The position numbers and the translations under genes are program-made. The notes below the pieces were generated by a model that worked only from the letters and a program-made list of their open reading frames with translations, was not told the DNA's origin and made no database searches. This document shows, piece after piece, positions 31,540 to 39,658 of a DNA stretch of 64,000 bases (the first letter of the stretch is position 1; each line of letters starts with the position of its first letter). Source of the stretch: Actinomycetospora sp. NBRC 106378. Lineage in GTDB: Bacteria; Actinomycetota; Actinomycetes; Mycobacteriales; Pseudonocardiaceae. The stretch covers positions 248,001 to 312,000 of the forward strand of contig NZ_BSTT01000002.1 in assembly GCF_030269685.1 (NCBI RefSeq). The letters run 5' to 3'.

Positions 31540-31773
31540 ATGACCAATCCGTTCGACGACGAGAACGGCCGCTTCCGGGTGCTGGTGAACGCCGAGGACC
31601 AGCACAGCCTGTGGCCGGTGTTCGCCGAGGTGCCGAGCGGCTGGACGGTCGTGTTCGGTGACGGGCCGGACGGGGCGGCCCGCTCCGAGTGCGTCGACTA
31701 CGTCGAGGAGCACTGGACCGACCTGCGCCCCCGGAGCCTGCGCGAGCGCCTGGCGGCCGACGCGGCGGGCTGA
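31540..31773 (+). CDS. mbtH: MbtH family protein (orphan)
   Basis: 77 aa. Full MbtH signature: [38 protein letters not shown] and the C-terminal [20 protein letters not shown] with the invariant Ser/Leu/Trp set (S-LWP, GW, W-D-RP). MbtH proteins bind and stabilise NRPS adenylation domains, often in siderophore assembly. AGGAGG precedes the ATG. No NRPS gene lies in the window, so it acts on a synthetase encoded elsewhere. The iron-box-like dyad upstream supports a siderophore role (inference). Confidence 0.92.
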   Translation: MTNPFDDENGRFRVLVNAEDQHSLWPVFAEVPSGWTVVFGDGPDGAARSECVDYVEEHWTDLRPRSLRERLAADAAG

Positions 31774-31782
31774 GCGGAGCCG

Positions 31783-31796
31783 ACCCGTCGTCGGGA
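31783..31796 (+). repeat. Dispersed 14-bp motif ACCCGNCGTCGGGA (representative copy)
   Basis: One of 13 exact copies found by reading both strands. Plus strand, first base: 2628, 12333, 27730, 31783, 36171, 39638, 43840, 48720, 51781, 63717. Minus strand, occupying 22189-22202, 26324-26337, 33361-33374. Ten copies continue with a further A. Found in coding and non-coding DNA alike. Confidence 0.7.
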
Positions 31797-31847
31797 AGGC
31801 CCTTCGGAGGCTTCCGGCGGCGGGGCGCCACCGGCAGACTCGCACCG

Positions 31848-33098
31848 GTGGGGACGACCATCGTGGGCGCGCGCGTGTTCGACGGGGAACGGTCGCTCGG
31901 GCCGGCCACGGTGGTGGTCGACGACGCGGGGACGATCGGGTCCGTCGAACCGGGGGAGCGGGCGCCGGTCGACGGCGAGGTGGACGCCCGGGGCGCCACG
32001 CTGCTGCCGGGGTTGATCGACGCGCACGTCCACCTGCGCGGCGCGGGGAACCTCGGCCAGGACCTGCGGCACGGGGTGACGACCGTGCTCGACATGTTCT
32101 CCGCCCCGCCGCAGTTCACCGCCATGCTGCGGCGGCGGGCCGGGTCGCGGGACGACGAGGCCGACCTGCGGAGCTCCGGTCTGATGGCCGGTGCGGTCGA
32201 CGGCTGGCCCGCCGTGATGCTGCCGCCCGACCCGACCGGCTGGCGCATGCCCGGGCTCGCGGGGCCGGACGACGCCGAGCGCTTCGTGGCCGACCGGGAA
32301 CGCGAGGGTTCGGACTACCTCAAGGTCTTCGTGGAGAACGCCGCCGACGTCTCGCGGCCCACGCTGTCGCCGGAGACGGTGGCGGCGGTGTGCGGGGCCG
32401 CGCGTCGGCGGGGACTGCTGACCGTCGCGCACGCCCCGACGCGCTGGGCCTTCGCCACCGCCCGCGCCGCCGGGGTCGACGTGCTCACCCACCTGCCGCT
32501 CGACGGGCCGGTCGAGGCGGCGGCCGACCTCGCGGTGGTGCCGACGCTGACGATGATGGCGGCGCTGAGTTCGCAGGATTCGCTCCGTGACCTGCTCGCC
32601 GACCCCCGCCTCACGGCGCGGCTGCCGGGCGAGGTGGTCGCCGGACTCGAGGCGGGGGACCGGGGCGGCCTGCCGACCTCGTCCGCCGCCGGTGCCTCCT
32701 ACACGCACGCCGAGGACAACCTCGCCCGGCTGCTCGAGGCGGGCGCGACGATCGTGGCCGGCACCGACGCGAACGACGTCCCGGGGCGTCCGGCCGCCGT
32801 GCTGCACGGCGCGTCGATGCACCTCGAGCTCGAACTGCTGGTGCGCGCGGGGATGACGTCCGCGGACGCGCTGGCCGCGGCGACCTCCCGGGCCGCGGAC
32901 GTCTTCGGGCTCGCCGACCGCGGGCGCATCACCGCGGGACGACGGGCCGACCTGCTCCTCGTCGGCGGCGACCCACTGGCGGACATCACGGCGACCCGCG
33001 AGCTGCGCACGGTGTGGCGCGGCGGGACCGCGCACGACCTGTCGTCACCACGCCCCGCGCCCGGCCGGGACGTGGTGGGTCCCGCGCGACGTCGTTAG
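31848..33098 (+). CDS. Metal-dependent amidohydrolase (imidazolonepropionase-like)
   Basis: 416 aa from GTG 31848. Composite beta domain at both ends (TTIVGARVFDGE...LLPGLIDAHVHL; RITAGRRADLLLVGGDPLADI). TIM-barrel metal residues: DAHVHL (HxH), YLKVFVEN (Lys, carbamylation candidate), TVAHAPT (His), VDVLTHLPL (His) and IVAGTDAND (Asp). This is the amidohydrolase_1 layout of imidazolonepropionase/prolidase-type enzymes. Substrate unknown. The 3' end overlaps the convergent small exported protein gene by 4 bp. Confidence 0.83.
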   Translation: MGTTIVGARVFDGERSLGPATVVVDDAGTIGSVEPGERAPVDGEVDARGATLLPGLIDAHVHLRGAGNLGQDLRHGVTTVLDMFSAPPQFTAMLRRRAGSRDDEADLRSSGLMAGAVDGWPAVMLPPDPTGWRMPGLAGPDDAERFVADREREGSDYLKVFVENAADVSRPTLSPETVAAVCGAARRRGLLTVAHAPTRWAFATARAAGVDVLTHLPLDGPVEAAADLAVVPTLTMMAALSSQDSLRDLLADPRLTARLPGEVVAGLEAGDRGGLPTSSAAGASYTHAEDNLARLLEAGATIVAGTDANDVPGRPAAVLHGASMHLELELLVRAGMTSADALAAATSRAADVFGLADRGRITAGRRADLLLVGGDPLADITATRELRTVWRGGTAHDLSSPRPAPGRDVVGPARRR

Positions 33099-33457
33099 GA
33101 CGACTCCGCGTCGCCGAACACCAGCGTCGCCTCGCCGTCACGGACGGCGGTGACGCGGTAGGTGACGTCGTTCAGGGTGTTCGACCCGCCGGGTCCCGAC
33201 GTGATCCGGGAACCGTCGGCGGTCGTCGTGACGGTGTCCGGTCCGACGTCGGTGACGGTCACGGAGCCGGCGTCACCGAGGTCGACGACGGTGCCCGGCG
33301 TGGCGGTGACGGTGCACTGCGCGTCGGGACACTCGACGGTGCGCGTGCCGCTCGGCTCGTTCCCGACGGCGGGTGCGGACTCGGCCGCGCAGGCCGTGCC
33401 GCCCAGGCCGACCAGACCCGTCGTCAGGAACAGGGCGAGACGTGGCAGGACCCCCAT
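33095..33457 (-). CDS. Exported hypothetical protein, 120 aa
   Basis: Starts at ATG 33457 (MGVLPRLALFL); the frame beyond it crosses the strong terminator hairpin of the next gene and is not used. Signal peptide about residues 1-22 ending LVGLGGTACAAES, a weak lipobox (no Leu at -3). The mature part is small and beta-rich, Thr/Val/Asp-rich, with one close Cys pair (VECPDAQCTV). No family recognised. Contains one ACCCGNCGTCGGGA copy on its own strand. Confidence 0.6.
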   Translation of the reverse strand: MGVLPRLALFLTTGLVGLGGTACAAESAPAVGNEPSGTRTVECPDAQCTVTATPGTVVDLGDAGSVTVTDVGPDTVTTTADGSRITSGPGGSNTLNDVTYRVTAVRDGEATLVFGDAESS

Positions 33458-33480
33458 GGCGGCGGAGTCTCGCAGCCGGG

Positions 33481-33516
33481 GTGGCACCGGGCGGGAACCG
33501 ACCCGCCCGGTGCCAC
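33481..33516 (-). terminator. Perfect 15-bp hairpin terminator
   Basis: GTGGCACCGGGCGGG and CCCGCCCGGTGCCAC form a perfect 15-bp stem around a 6-nt loop, 19 bp beyond the stop of the SatP-like gene on its coding strand. No U-tract follows, as usual in high-GC actinomycetes. Confidence 0.7.
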
Positions 33517-33534
33517 CAGTGGGTGACCGGTCGA

Positions 33535-34167
33535 TCAACGAGGCCCGGTCGGCAGGACCTGACGGCCCCAGGTGGCGTTCGTGACCACCGCGAACGAGGC
33601 GTACCAGGCCGCCAGCGCGGTGAGGATGCCGAGGTAGCCGCCGATGGTCGCGATGCCGTCGGTGCCGGTGAGGTCCCCGATCGCGAGCAGCAGGAACGTC
33701 AGGAACAGCAGCACGAAGACGGCGATGAGGGCGCCGGTGGTGCGCAGCGAGGCGATGGCCATGTAGCCGGTGAAGATCGCCCAGCCGAGGAGGAAGAGCC
33801 CGGCGCCGGTCGTGGCCTGGCCCGTCGGCAGGCCCGGCTCGACGAACTTGACGAAGGCTGCGAAGGCGAGCCAGAACGCGCCGTAGGAGACGAACGCGGT
33901 GGCGCCGAACGTGTTGGCCTTGCGGAACTCGAAGAGCCCGGCGATCAGCTGCGCGAGCCCGCCGTAGAACAGGGCCAGCGGCAGGACGGTCGACTCCAGC
34001 GCCTCCGGGGCCAGTCCGGCGTTGAACAGACTGAGCAGGAACGTGGTCAGCGCGAACGCCGCGAGCCCGAGCGGGCCCGGGTCGGCGAAGCTCCGGGTCG
34101 GATCGGCGGCGTGCTCGTCCATCGTGGACGCATGCACTGCACCGCGGCTCTCACTGGTCGTGGACAT
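33535..34167 (-). CDS. GPR1/FUN34/YaaH (SatP) family transporter
   Basis: 210 aa from ATG 34167, which has GGGGAGGACCACC; upstream ATGs lack a site. Six hydrophobic helices. Family hallmark near the N terminus ADPGPLGLAAFALTTFLLSL (the NPAPLGL-type motif) and FYGGLAQLIAGLFEFRKANT (helix 2-3), then FVSYGAFWLAFA. Acetate/succinate uptake or release channel in the cytoplasmic membrane. Terminated by the hairpin at 33,481-33,516. Confidence 0.88.
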   Translation of the reverse strand: MSTTSESRGAVHASTMDEHAADPTRSFADPGPLGLAAFALTTFLLSLFNAGLAPEALESTVLPLALFYGGLAQLIAGLFEFRKANTFGATAFVSYGAFWLAFAAFVKFVEPGLPTGQATTGAGLFLLGWAIFTGYMAIASLRTTGALIAVFVLLFLTFLLLAIGDLTGTDGIATIGGYLGILTALAAWYASFAVVTNATWGRQVLPTGPR

Positions 34168-34225
34168 GGTGGTCCTCCCCGTCGACATGATCGAACGGCC
34201 CCCGAGTTCCACCAGGAGTGCTGTT

Positions 34226-34960
34226 TCAATCACATTTCGCGAGGTTACTTGGCTGAACCGTGCGAGCTCGGACGAACAGGACAGTACGATGCGCGGCCAC
34301 TCCTGCGAGCGTCGCCGTGACGGCCGCGGCCGGCAACGGGTCGACGCCCGTCCGGACGGCGAGCACCGTCGTCAGCAGGGCCATCGCGGCGGCCGCGACG
34401 AACGGGCTCACGACGCCGGGTCGGGCCGTCCAGCACGCCCACGCCGCGATCCCGGCGGTGACGACGGCGACCACCGCGGGCGTCGCGACGTCCGCGCCGG
34501 CGCGGGGGAGACCGGCGAGGAGCGTCAGCCCGTGGGCGGCGAGCAGGACCGCGGCCGCGACGACCGCCGCGCGCTCGAGGTCGGGGGTGACGACGACGGG
34601 TCGGTGCGCGACGAGCACCGCGGCCGCGGCGCTCGCGCCGACCGGGACCACGACGAGCAGCGCCGCCGGGGCGGGGAGGCCGGGACCGACGGCGCCCGTC
34701 AGCGTGGCGGCCACGGCGACGGCGGCGCCCAGCACCGTGAGCGCCGGGCCCTCCGGGCGGCCGGTGACCAGCGCCGCCGCCGCGAGGGTCAGCACGCCGG
34801 GCACCACGAGGGCGGCCACCCCGACGACGAGCGCGGCGGCACCCGTCGTCGGTACCGCGAGCAGGAGCAACGCGCCCGTCCCCAGCACGAGCAGTGCGGG
34901 TACGAGCGAGCAGGCGGCGAGCAGGGCGCAGGCCGCGCCGAGGGGCCGGGTGAGCGACAA
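34226..34960 (-). CDS. Integral membrane protein, about 8 helices
   Basis: 244 aa from TTG 34960, chosen because CGGAGGTCCCC directly precedes it and no ATG/GTG fits. Almost entirely hydrophobic Ala/Val/Leu helices (ACALLAACSLVPALLVLGTG, LVVGVAALVVPGVLTLAAAA, AVTATLAGVAAHRTVLFVRA) with short loops. No family, charged motif or signal recognised. Ends 58 bp before the SatP-like start on the same strand. Confidence 0.6.
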   Translation of the reverse strand: MSLTRPLGAACALLAACSLVPALLVLGTGALLLLAVPTTGAAALVVGVAALVVPGVLTLAAAALVTGRPEGPALTVLGAAVAVAATLTGAVGPGLPAPAALLVVVPVGASAAAAVLVAHRPVVVTPDLERAAVVAAAVLLAAHGLTLLAGLPRAGADVATPAVVAVVTAGIAAWACWTARPGVVSPFVAAAAMALLTTVLAVRTGVDPLPAAAVTATLAGVAAHRTVLFVRARTVQPSNLAKCD

Positions 34961-35049
34961 GGGGACCTCCGCGATGGTGCGACCATCCGGAGCATCGGCG
35001 GTACGGCTGAACGAGTGACACCACCGCCGAGGGTTCGCTCGATCGGGTG

Positions 35050-35559
35050 TCAGGCGCGGCGGGCGATCCCCGCGACGAAGGCGGCCTGGCCGGCGTGCTG
35101 GATGTCGTCGTCCACGACGCTGATGATGCGCACGCCGCGGGTCACGGGCGGGTCCCAGGCGTCGTCGATGACCTCGTCGAGGTCGTCGTCGGAGAGGGAG
35201 CGCAGGTAGTCGACGGTGCGGTCGTGCACGGCGTCGTGGTAGTCGACGAGCATGGCCGGGTCGGTCACGTGGACGGCCGCGACCTGCTCGGAGGTGTGGC
35301 CGTAGCCGATCGACGCCGGGTCGAGGTCGAACCCGAAGGCGTCGGCCCAGCCCTGCGAGGTGTAGACCTGCTGGTGCCCGGCGAGGTCGGCGATGTGGTC
35401 GTCCTGCACGCGGGTGAGGTGCCAGACGAGCCAGCCGACCGGGTTCGCGTCGCCGTCGAGACGCAGGTTGAGGGCACGTTCGTCGAGGCCCTCCACCGCG
35501 CGGTGCACGTCGGAGCGGACCCGGCCGAAGGCGTCCACGAGGACGTCGGAGCTGTTCAC
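35050..35559 (-). CDS. DinB-like / mycothiol-dependent enzyme family protein
   Basis: 169 aa, GTG start. DinB/DUF664 four-helix fold: helix 1 with FGRVRSDVHRAVEGL, then NPVGWLVWHLTRVQDDHIAD (metal-binding His after W-H), and the closing helix VDDDIQHAGQAAFVAGIAR with the second His cluster. Actinobacterial members are often mycothiol- or bacillithiol-type transferases and isomerases. Substrate unknown; cytosolic. Confidence 0.82.
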   Translation of the reverse strand: MNSSDVLVDAFGRVRSDVHRAVEGLDERALNLRLDGDANPVGWLVWHLTRVQDDHIADLAGHQQVYTSQGWADAFGFDLDPASIGYGHTSEQVAAVHVTDPAMLVDYHDAVHDRTVDYLRSLSDDDLDEVIDDAWDPPVTRGVRIISVVDDDIQHAGQAAFVAGIARRA

Positions 35560-35691
35560 GCCCCCGGTGTACCCCCGCTGTCCAGCCGGATCCACACATC
35601 GAGTGGACCCCTCCCCGGCCCCGCGCGTCCCGGTAACGACGCTCCGGCCCAGCCCCGAGTCCTGCCCGTGCGGCGACGAGAGGGGTTGGCC

Positions 35692-36363
35692 ATGGGGACG
35701 CGGCGACGGGCGGCGGGCGTGCTGGCGGGGTTGGTGCTCGGCGGGGCGACGGTCGGGATCGGGGTGGCCCACGCCGACGACATCGTCTGGGGCTGCCCCT
35801 CCGGCTACACGCTCAGCGGGACGAGCTGCCGCGCGGCGGACGGGGCGACCATCGCGGCGCTCGGCCTCCTCCCGGGCGACGTCGACCCGGACACAGGGGA
35901 GGTCCTGCTGCCGATCGTCACGAATCCGGACCCGACCACCGACCCGACCACCGACCCGACCACCACCGCGACGACGACGCCCCCTGCCACCACGACGACG
36001 GCGCCGCCGGTCGCCAGCACGACGACGGCGCCGCCGGTCACGAGCACGACGACGGCGCCGCCGGTCACGAGCACGACGACGGCGCCGCCGGTCACCAGCA
36101 CCACGGCGCCGCCGGCTCCGGCGTCCACGGGCGTGCCGCCCGTGCTGCCCTGTCCGCGGCCGGTGGCGGCACCCGCCGTCGGGAACGACGTCGTCCGGAC
36201 AGCGGCAGCGGTGGAAGCGGCCAAGGTCCGCCTGGCGACGGACGTGCGTCGCGGTGCCGCGCCGGAGGTGGTCCGGGCCGATGCCCAGGCCCTCGCGTCG
36301 GCGATCCGCGGTCACGCCGCCGCCCTCACCGTGCAGCGGCTGCAGGGCATCTGTCCGCGCTGA
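35692..36363 (+). CDS. Secreted protein with Thr/Pro repeat linker
   Basis: 223 aa. Sec signal peptide (MGTRRRAAGVLAGLVLGGAT...GVAHA, cut about residue 28). A short domain with WGCPSGYTLSGTSC follows (one likely disulphide), then a TD(P)TT region and the linker of repeated TTTAPPV-S units (about residues 100-140) that should be extended and may be glycosylated. The C-terminal helical segment (VRTAAAVEAAKVRLATDVRR) ends with a Cys. Surface or secreted; function unknown. Confidence 0.72.
   Translation: MGTRRRAAGVLAGLVLGGATVGIGVAHADDIVWGCPSGYTLSGTSCRAADGATIAALGLLPGDVDPDTGEVLLPIVTNPDPTTDPTTDPTTTATTTPPATTTTAPPVASTTTAPPVTSTTTAPPVTSTTTAPPVTSTTAPPAPASTGVPPVLPCPRPVAAPAVGNDVVRTAAAVEAAKVRLATDVRRGAAPEVVRADAQALASAIRGHAAALTVQRLQGICPR
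35992..36099 (+). repeat. 27-bp tandem repeat (4 copies) coding Thr/Pro linker
   Basis: Unit ACGACGACGGCGCCGCCGGT plus seven bases, four full copies and a partial fifth. In frame (9 residues), so copy-number change alters only linker length. Confidence 0.8.
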
Positions 36364-36455
36364 CGGACCCCGGCCGGCCGGCGCAGCACCTGTGGCCAGG
36401 GGTGACGACCGGATAACGAAGGGTCACCGGATGAGGCGTCACCTGACGACCCGGG

Positions 36456-36480
36456 CTGGCCCGTAGCCCGTTCGGGCCAG
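36456..36480. repeat. Inverted repeat before the membrane protein gene
   Basis: CTGGCCCG and CGGGCCAG form 8-bp arms around 9 bp, 41-65 bp upstream of ATG 36521 and 93 bp after the secreted-protein stop. Terminator of the latter or operator of the former. Confidence 0.4.
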
Positions 36481-36520
36481 TGAGATGGCCTCTCGTGGGG
36501 ACGTCGAGGAGACCGGGTCG

Positions 36521-37633
36521 ATGAGCACGCTGTCGGAGTCGCCGACCGCAGCCCTCGGCCCTGCGGAGCCCGCCCGTCGGGTGCCGTGGTGGGTCGAGGC
36601 GCTCGGCCTGCTGCTCGCGCCCGGGGTCGTGGCACTGGTGCTGCGGTTCGGGCAGGTGCCGCCGGCGTCCGGTGACGTCGGACTGCGCTACGTCCTCGCG
36701 CTGGTCGCGACGGTGCCCGCCTACCTCTGGCTGCGCCGACGTTCGCTCGCGGCCGGGGCGCTCGCCGTCGCGGTGGTCCTGAGCTCGCCCGTCGTCCATA
36801 CGGCCTGGGACTCAGACCGATCCGACCGGATGGCCCTCGCCTTCCTGCTCGCGGGGCTCCCGCTGCTCGGGTTCTGGACGACGGGGGTGCGCCGCCTGCT
36901 GATGCGCGGCCTCGCCGGGGTGTTCCTCGGGCTGGCCGCGCACGCCGAGCCGACCGCGGCGCCGCTCGTGGTCGGGGCGCTCGTCGCGCTGGCGGCGAGC
37001 GCGTACTCGCGGCACACCGGGATACGTCGTGCCCGGGTCCGACGGGTGTCGGTCGAGCTCGTCGCCGTGATCGGCGGACTGGTGCTCACGACGCTGCTGC
37101 TCGACGGACGGCCCGACACCCTCGCCCCGGCCTTCGATCAGGTGCGGTACCCGAAGGACGGCCGCCCGTGGTCGCCGTCGGCCACCTCCCTCCTGGTGCC
37201 ACCCGCCGTCGTGCTCGCGTGGGCGTGGCTCTGCCGTCGGCGCCGGTGGCTGCTGGGGGAGTGGCCGCGACGCGGCGACGCCGTCGTGGTGCTCGGCAGC
37301 GGGCTGGGTTACCTCGCGTTCCTCGCGGTCCGGGCCGCCGACGGGTCCACGTCGATGGACGCCTTCGCCCTCTCGCTGCTCTGGGCCGGGACCTGCCTGA
37401 CGACGGCGCTGCTCCTGTCGACGTTGTCGTCCTCCTGGTGGCCGGTCGCTGCGGTGCTCGGCCTCGGTGCGCTGCAGGTCAGGATCGGCGCACTGCGCTT
37501 CGAGCTGCTGCCGGGCGGGCTGGCGCTCGCGCTCGTGGTGGTCGTCGCGGCCGCCGTGATGGGCAGCCCACGCCGACGGTCGATGCCGATGCTGGTCGTG
37601 ACGATCGGGCTGGCCCTGCTCACGACAGGCTGA
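36521..37633 (+). CDS. Polytopic membrane protein, about 10 helices
   Basis: 370 aa from ATG 36521 (GGAGACCGGGTCG upstream). Hydrophobic helices alternate with short Arg-rich loops (YLWLRRRSLAAGALAVAVVL, MRGLAGVFLGLAAHAEPTAA, LGLGALQVRIGALRFELLPG). The layout, with a DSDRSDR loop after helix 3, is compatible with GT-C or glucan-modifying membrane enzymes, but no catalytic motif is evident. Unknown function. Confidence 0.6.
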   Translation: MSTLSESPTAALGPAEPARRVPWWVEALGLLLAPGVVALVLRFGQVPPASGDVGLRYVLALVATVPAYLWLRRRSLAAGALAVAVVLSSPVVHTAWDSDRSDRMALAFLLAGLPLLGFWTTGVRRLLMRGLAGVFLGLAAHAEPTAAPLVVGALVALAASAYSRHTGIRRARVRRVSVELVAVIGGLVLTTLLLDGRPDTLAPAFDQVRYPKDGRPWSPSATSLLVPPAVVLAWAWLCRRRRWLLGEWPRRGDAVVVLGSGLGYLAFLAVRAADGSTSMDAFALSLLWAGTCLTTALLLSTLSSSWWPVAAVLGLGALQVRIGALRFELLPGGLALALVVVVAAAVMGSPRRRSMPMLVVTIGLALLTTG

Positions 37634-37666
37634 CCGAGCGGCGTCGTCTCGGGCGGCGGACGCGGT

Positions 37667-39571
37667 CTACGCGAGCGTCCAGGGACGGTTGTGGCGGAGT
37701 GTTCGGGTGGGGTCGAGCCAGTGCGGTGGTCGGAACCAGGGCATGTGGTCGACCATGATCACTTCCCAGCCGCTGTGGTGGACCAGGTCGTGGTGATACC
37801 GGCACAGGCACACGAGGTTGTCGGGTTCGGTGTCGCCGTCGTGGGCCCAGTGCTGGATGTGGTGGATCTGGGCGGTGCGGGCGCGGCGGCGGCAGCCGGG
37901 GAACGCGCAGTGCCGATCCCGGACGGTGACGGCGCGGCCGGTGGCGGTGGGGATCGATCGGGTCTTGCGGCCGACGTCGAGGACCTCGCCTTTCGAGCCG
38001 AGCACGATGGGGATGATGTCGGCGTCGCAGGCCAGGCGCCGGGCGGTGTCGGGGCGGATGAAGGTGGAGTCGCCGAGCAGCGCGAGCGCGGTGCTGGTGT
38101 CGGTGAGTTGTTGGCGCAGCGTCTTGTAGTCCAGGGTGACGGTGAGGGTGACCCGTTCCCGCCCGGGCAGGGCCATGCTCGCCGGGTCCGGCGGAGACCA
38201 CGGCGTGTGTGGGGGTGGTCCGGGCGGCGGAGCGGCTGCCCCGGGGTCTGGTGGTGGCTCCCCGGTGTCGCTGCCGGTGTCGCTGCCGGTGTCGCCGGCC
38301 TCGCGGTGGCTGTCGGTCCGGTCGTCGGACTCGTCGGGTGGGCCGGGGCCGAACCGCGGCGGCTCCTCGGTGGCTGAGGCCGTGTCCTCGGCGTCGGCCA
38401 GGTCGGCCGTCGGGCCTTCTTCGTCGTGGTCGGCGGGTCCTTCGGGGGTGCCGTTGCCGGGGAGGTCCGCGTCGGTGGCCCAGGGCGCGGCGGTGTCGTC
38501 CTCGTTGTCGAGGTCCGGGAGCGGCATGGAGGCGGTAGGGCTACCTGGGGCCTGCTCGTCCTCGGTGTGGTCCAGCCCAGCCCGGTGGGAGGCGGCGAGC
38601 AGGTCGAGCAGCCCGCAGGCCTGCCGAGCGGGCTTGGTGTCCCGCGCCTCATCATCCGGGCACTGGCCACGCTCACCGTCCGGGCCGGTCGGGGCCTCAC
38701 CGGTGTCCGGGTCCGCGACGGCGGCGGAGGCGGGCGGCGGGGTGGCGGCGCGGATCGCGTCGTCGAACAGCGCCACCCCGGCGGGGTCGCGCAGCACCAA
38801 CTTCGCGTGCAGGTGCCCGTCGCGGCGTTTCGTGTAGTGCAGCTCGTTGCCGGCGGGGTGGTCGTCCTTCGGGGCGGCGCCATCGGGGTCGAGCCGGTCG
38901 GCGATCACCTTCGCCGCGGCGTACAGCCGCTTCGGGGAATGCGTCCCCGCCAACCCGGCGAGCTGCTCCTCGGCCACCGCCAGCGTCGACTCATCCAGGA
39001 CCGGCACACGACGCAACCGGTCCATGACCTTCGCGATGACCTCGACGTGATCAGCATCGACCGTCCCCTCGTCCACCGCGGCTGCGGTCGCAGGCAGCGA
39101 CGCGGGCGTCGTCGAGCCGGTCGGGGTGACGGTGTCGTGCAACGCCTCGGCGTGTCGGTCGAGTTTGGTCACGGTCGTGCGGTCGAGGCGGACGTGGTCC
39201 TCGAGCAGCGGCGACAACTTCCGATAGCCCGACTCGGCCAGCACGTCGCCGGCGCGGACGGCGGTGAACGCCCGGTACACCCGTGCCCCTGCCAGTCGCT
39301 GCGCCCGCACGGCGTCGGCCAGCTCGGCGAGCTCGGCCCGCGACCGCGCCGACAAGCCCTCCTCAGGCGGTGCCGCGTCAGACACTCCCGGGACGGCCCA
39401 GCCCGGTTCATCGTCCATCGGGCCGTCGGCCGCCGCGTCGAGCTCGGCCCACCACGCCACGGTCTCGTCGTCAGGAAGCTCGAACGCAGGCTCGTCAGGA
39501 TCCTCGTCCCACGACGGCGGCGCGGGCAGCGGCAACCCCGTGTCGGGGTCCCACCCTGCCTCGATCGCCAT
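37667..39571 (-). CDS. HNH endonuclease with DUF222 (13E12-type), SOS-regulated
   Basis: 634 aa from ATG 39571; longer starts are excluded because the SOS box lies at 39,582-39,597. The N-terminal DUF222 region (about 75-270) has SRAELAELADAVRAQRLAGA and GYRKLSPLLEDHVRLDRTTV. A long acidic Pro/Asp/Glu linker covers about 310-455. The C-terminal HNH domain (about 555-610) is RHCAFPGCRRRARTAQIHHI, then HWAHDGDTEPDNLVCLCRYH and HDLVHH, with two Cys pairs and catalytic His. These proteins belong to the mycobacterial 13E12/REP13E12 family, several of which are known to be LexA-controlled. Presumed DNA nicking or recombination role after DNA damage. Confidence 0.88.
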   Translation of the reverse strand: MAIEAGWDPDTGLPLPAPPSWDEDPDEPAFELPDDETVAWWAELDAAADGPMDDEPGWAVPGVSDAAPPEEGLSARSRAELAELADAVRAQRLAGARVYRAFTAVRAGDVLAESGYRKLSPLLEDHVRLDRTTVTKLDRHAEALHDTVTPTGSTTPASLPATAAAVDEGTVDADHVEVIAKVMDRLRRVPVLDESTLAVAEEQLAGLAGTHSPKRLYAAAKVIADRLDPDGAAPKDDHPAGNELHYTKRRDGHLHAKLVLRDPAGVALFDDAIRAATPPPASAAVADPDTGEAPTGPDGERGQCPDDEARDTKPARQACGLLDLLAASHRAGLDHTEDEQAPGSPTASMPLPDLDNEDDTAAPWATDADLPGNGTPEGPADHDEEGPTADLADAEDTASATEEPPRFGPGPPDESDDRTDSHREAGDTGSDTGSDTGEPPPDPGAAAPPPGPPPHTPWSPPDPASMALPGRERVTLTVTLDYKTLRQQLTDTSTALALLGDSTFIRPDTARRLACDADIIPIVLGSKGEVLDVGRKTRSIPTATGRAVTVRDRHCAFPGCRRRARTAQIHHIQHWAHDGDTEPDNLVCLCRYHHDLVHHSGWEVIMVDHMPWFRPPHWLDPTRTLRHNRPWTLA

Positions 39572-39581
39572 GACTCCATGT

Positions 39582-39597
39582 TCGAACATGTGTTCGA
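39582..39597. promoter_or_regulatory. LexA SOS box
   Basis: TCGAACATGTGTTCGA is an exact match to the mycobacterial SOS box TCGAAC-N4-GTTCGA, 10 bp upstream of the HNH gene start on the minus strand. No other full match was noticed in the window. Confidence 0.88.
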
Positions 39598-39658
39598 CAA
39601 GATCAAGCGGCAGATGGAGCAACTTCGAGCCGACCGGACCCGCCGTCGGGAACGGGGG

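Noticed and set aside
35992-36117. CRISPR-like repeat array
   Set aside because: The 27-bp units are directly adjacent without spacers and encode an in-frame TTTAPP linker, so this is a coding tandem repeat.
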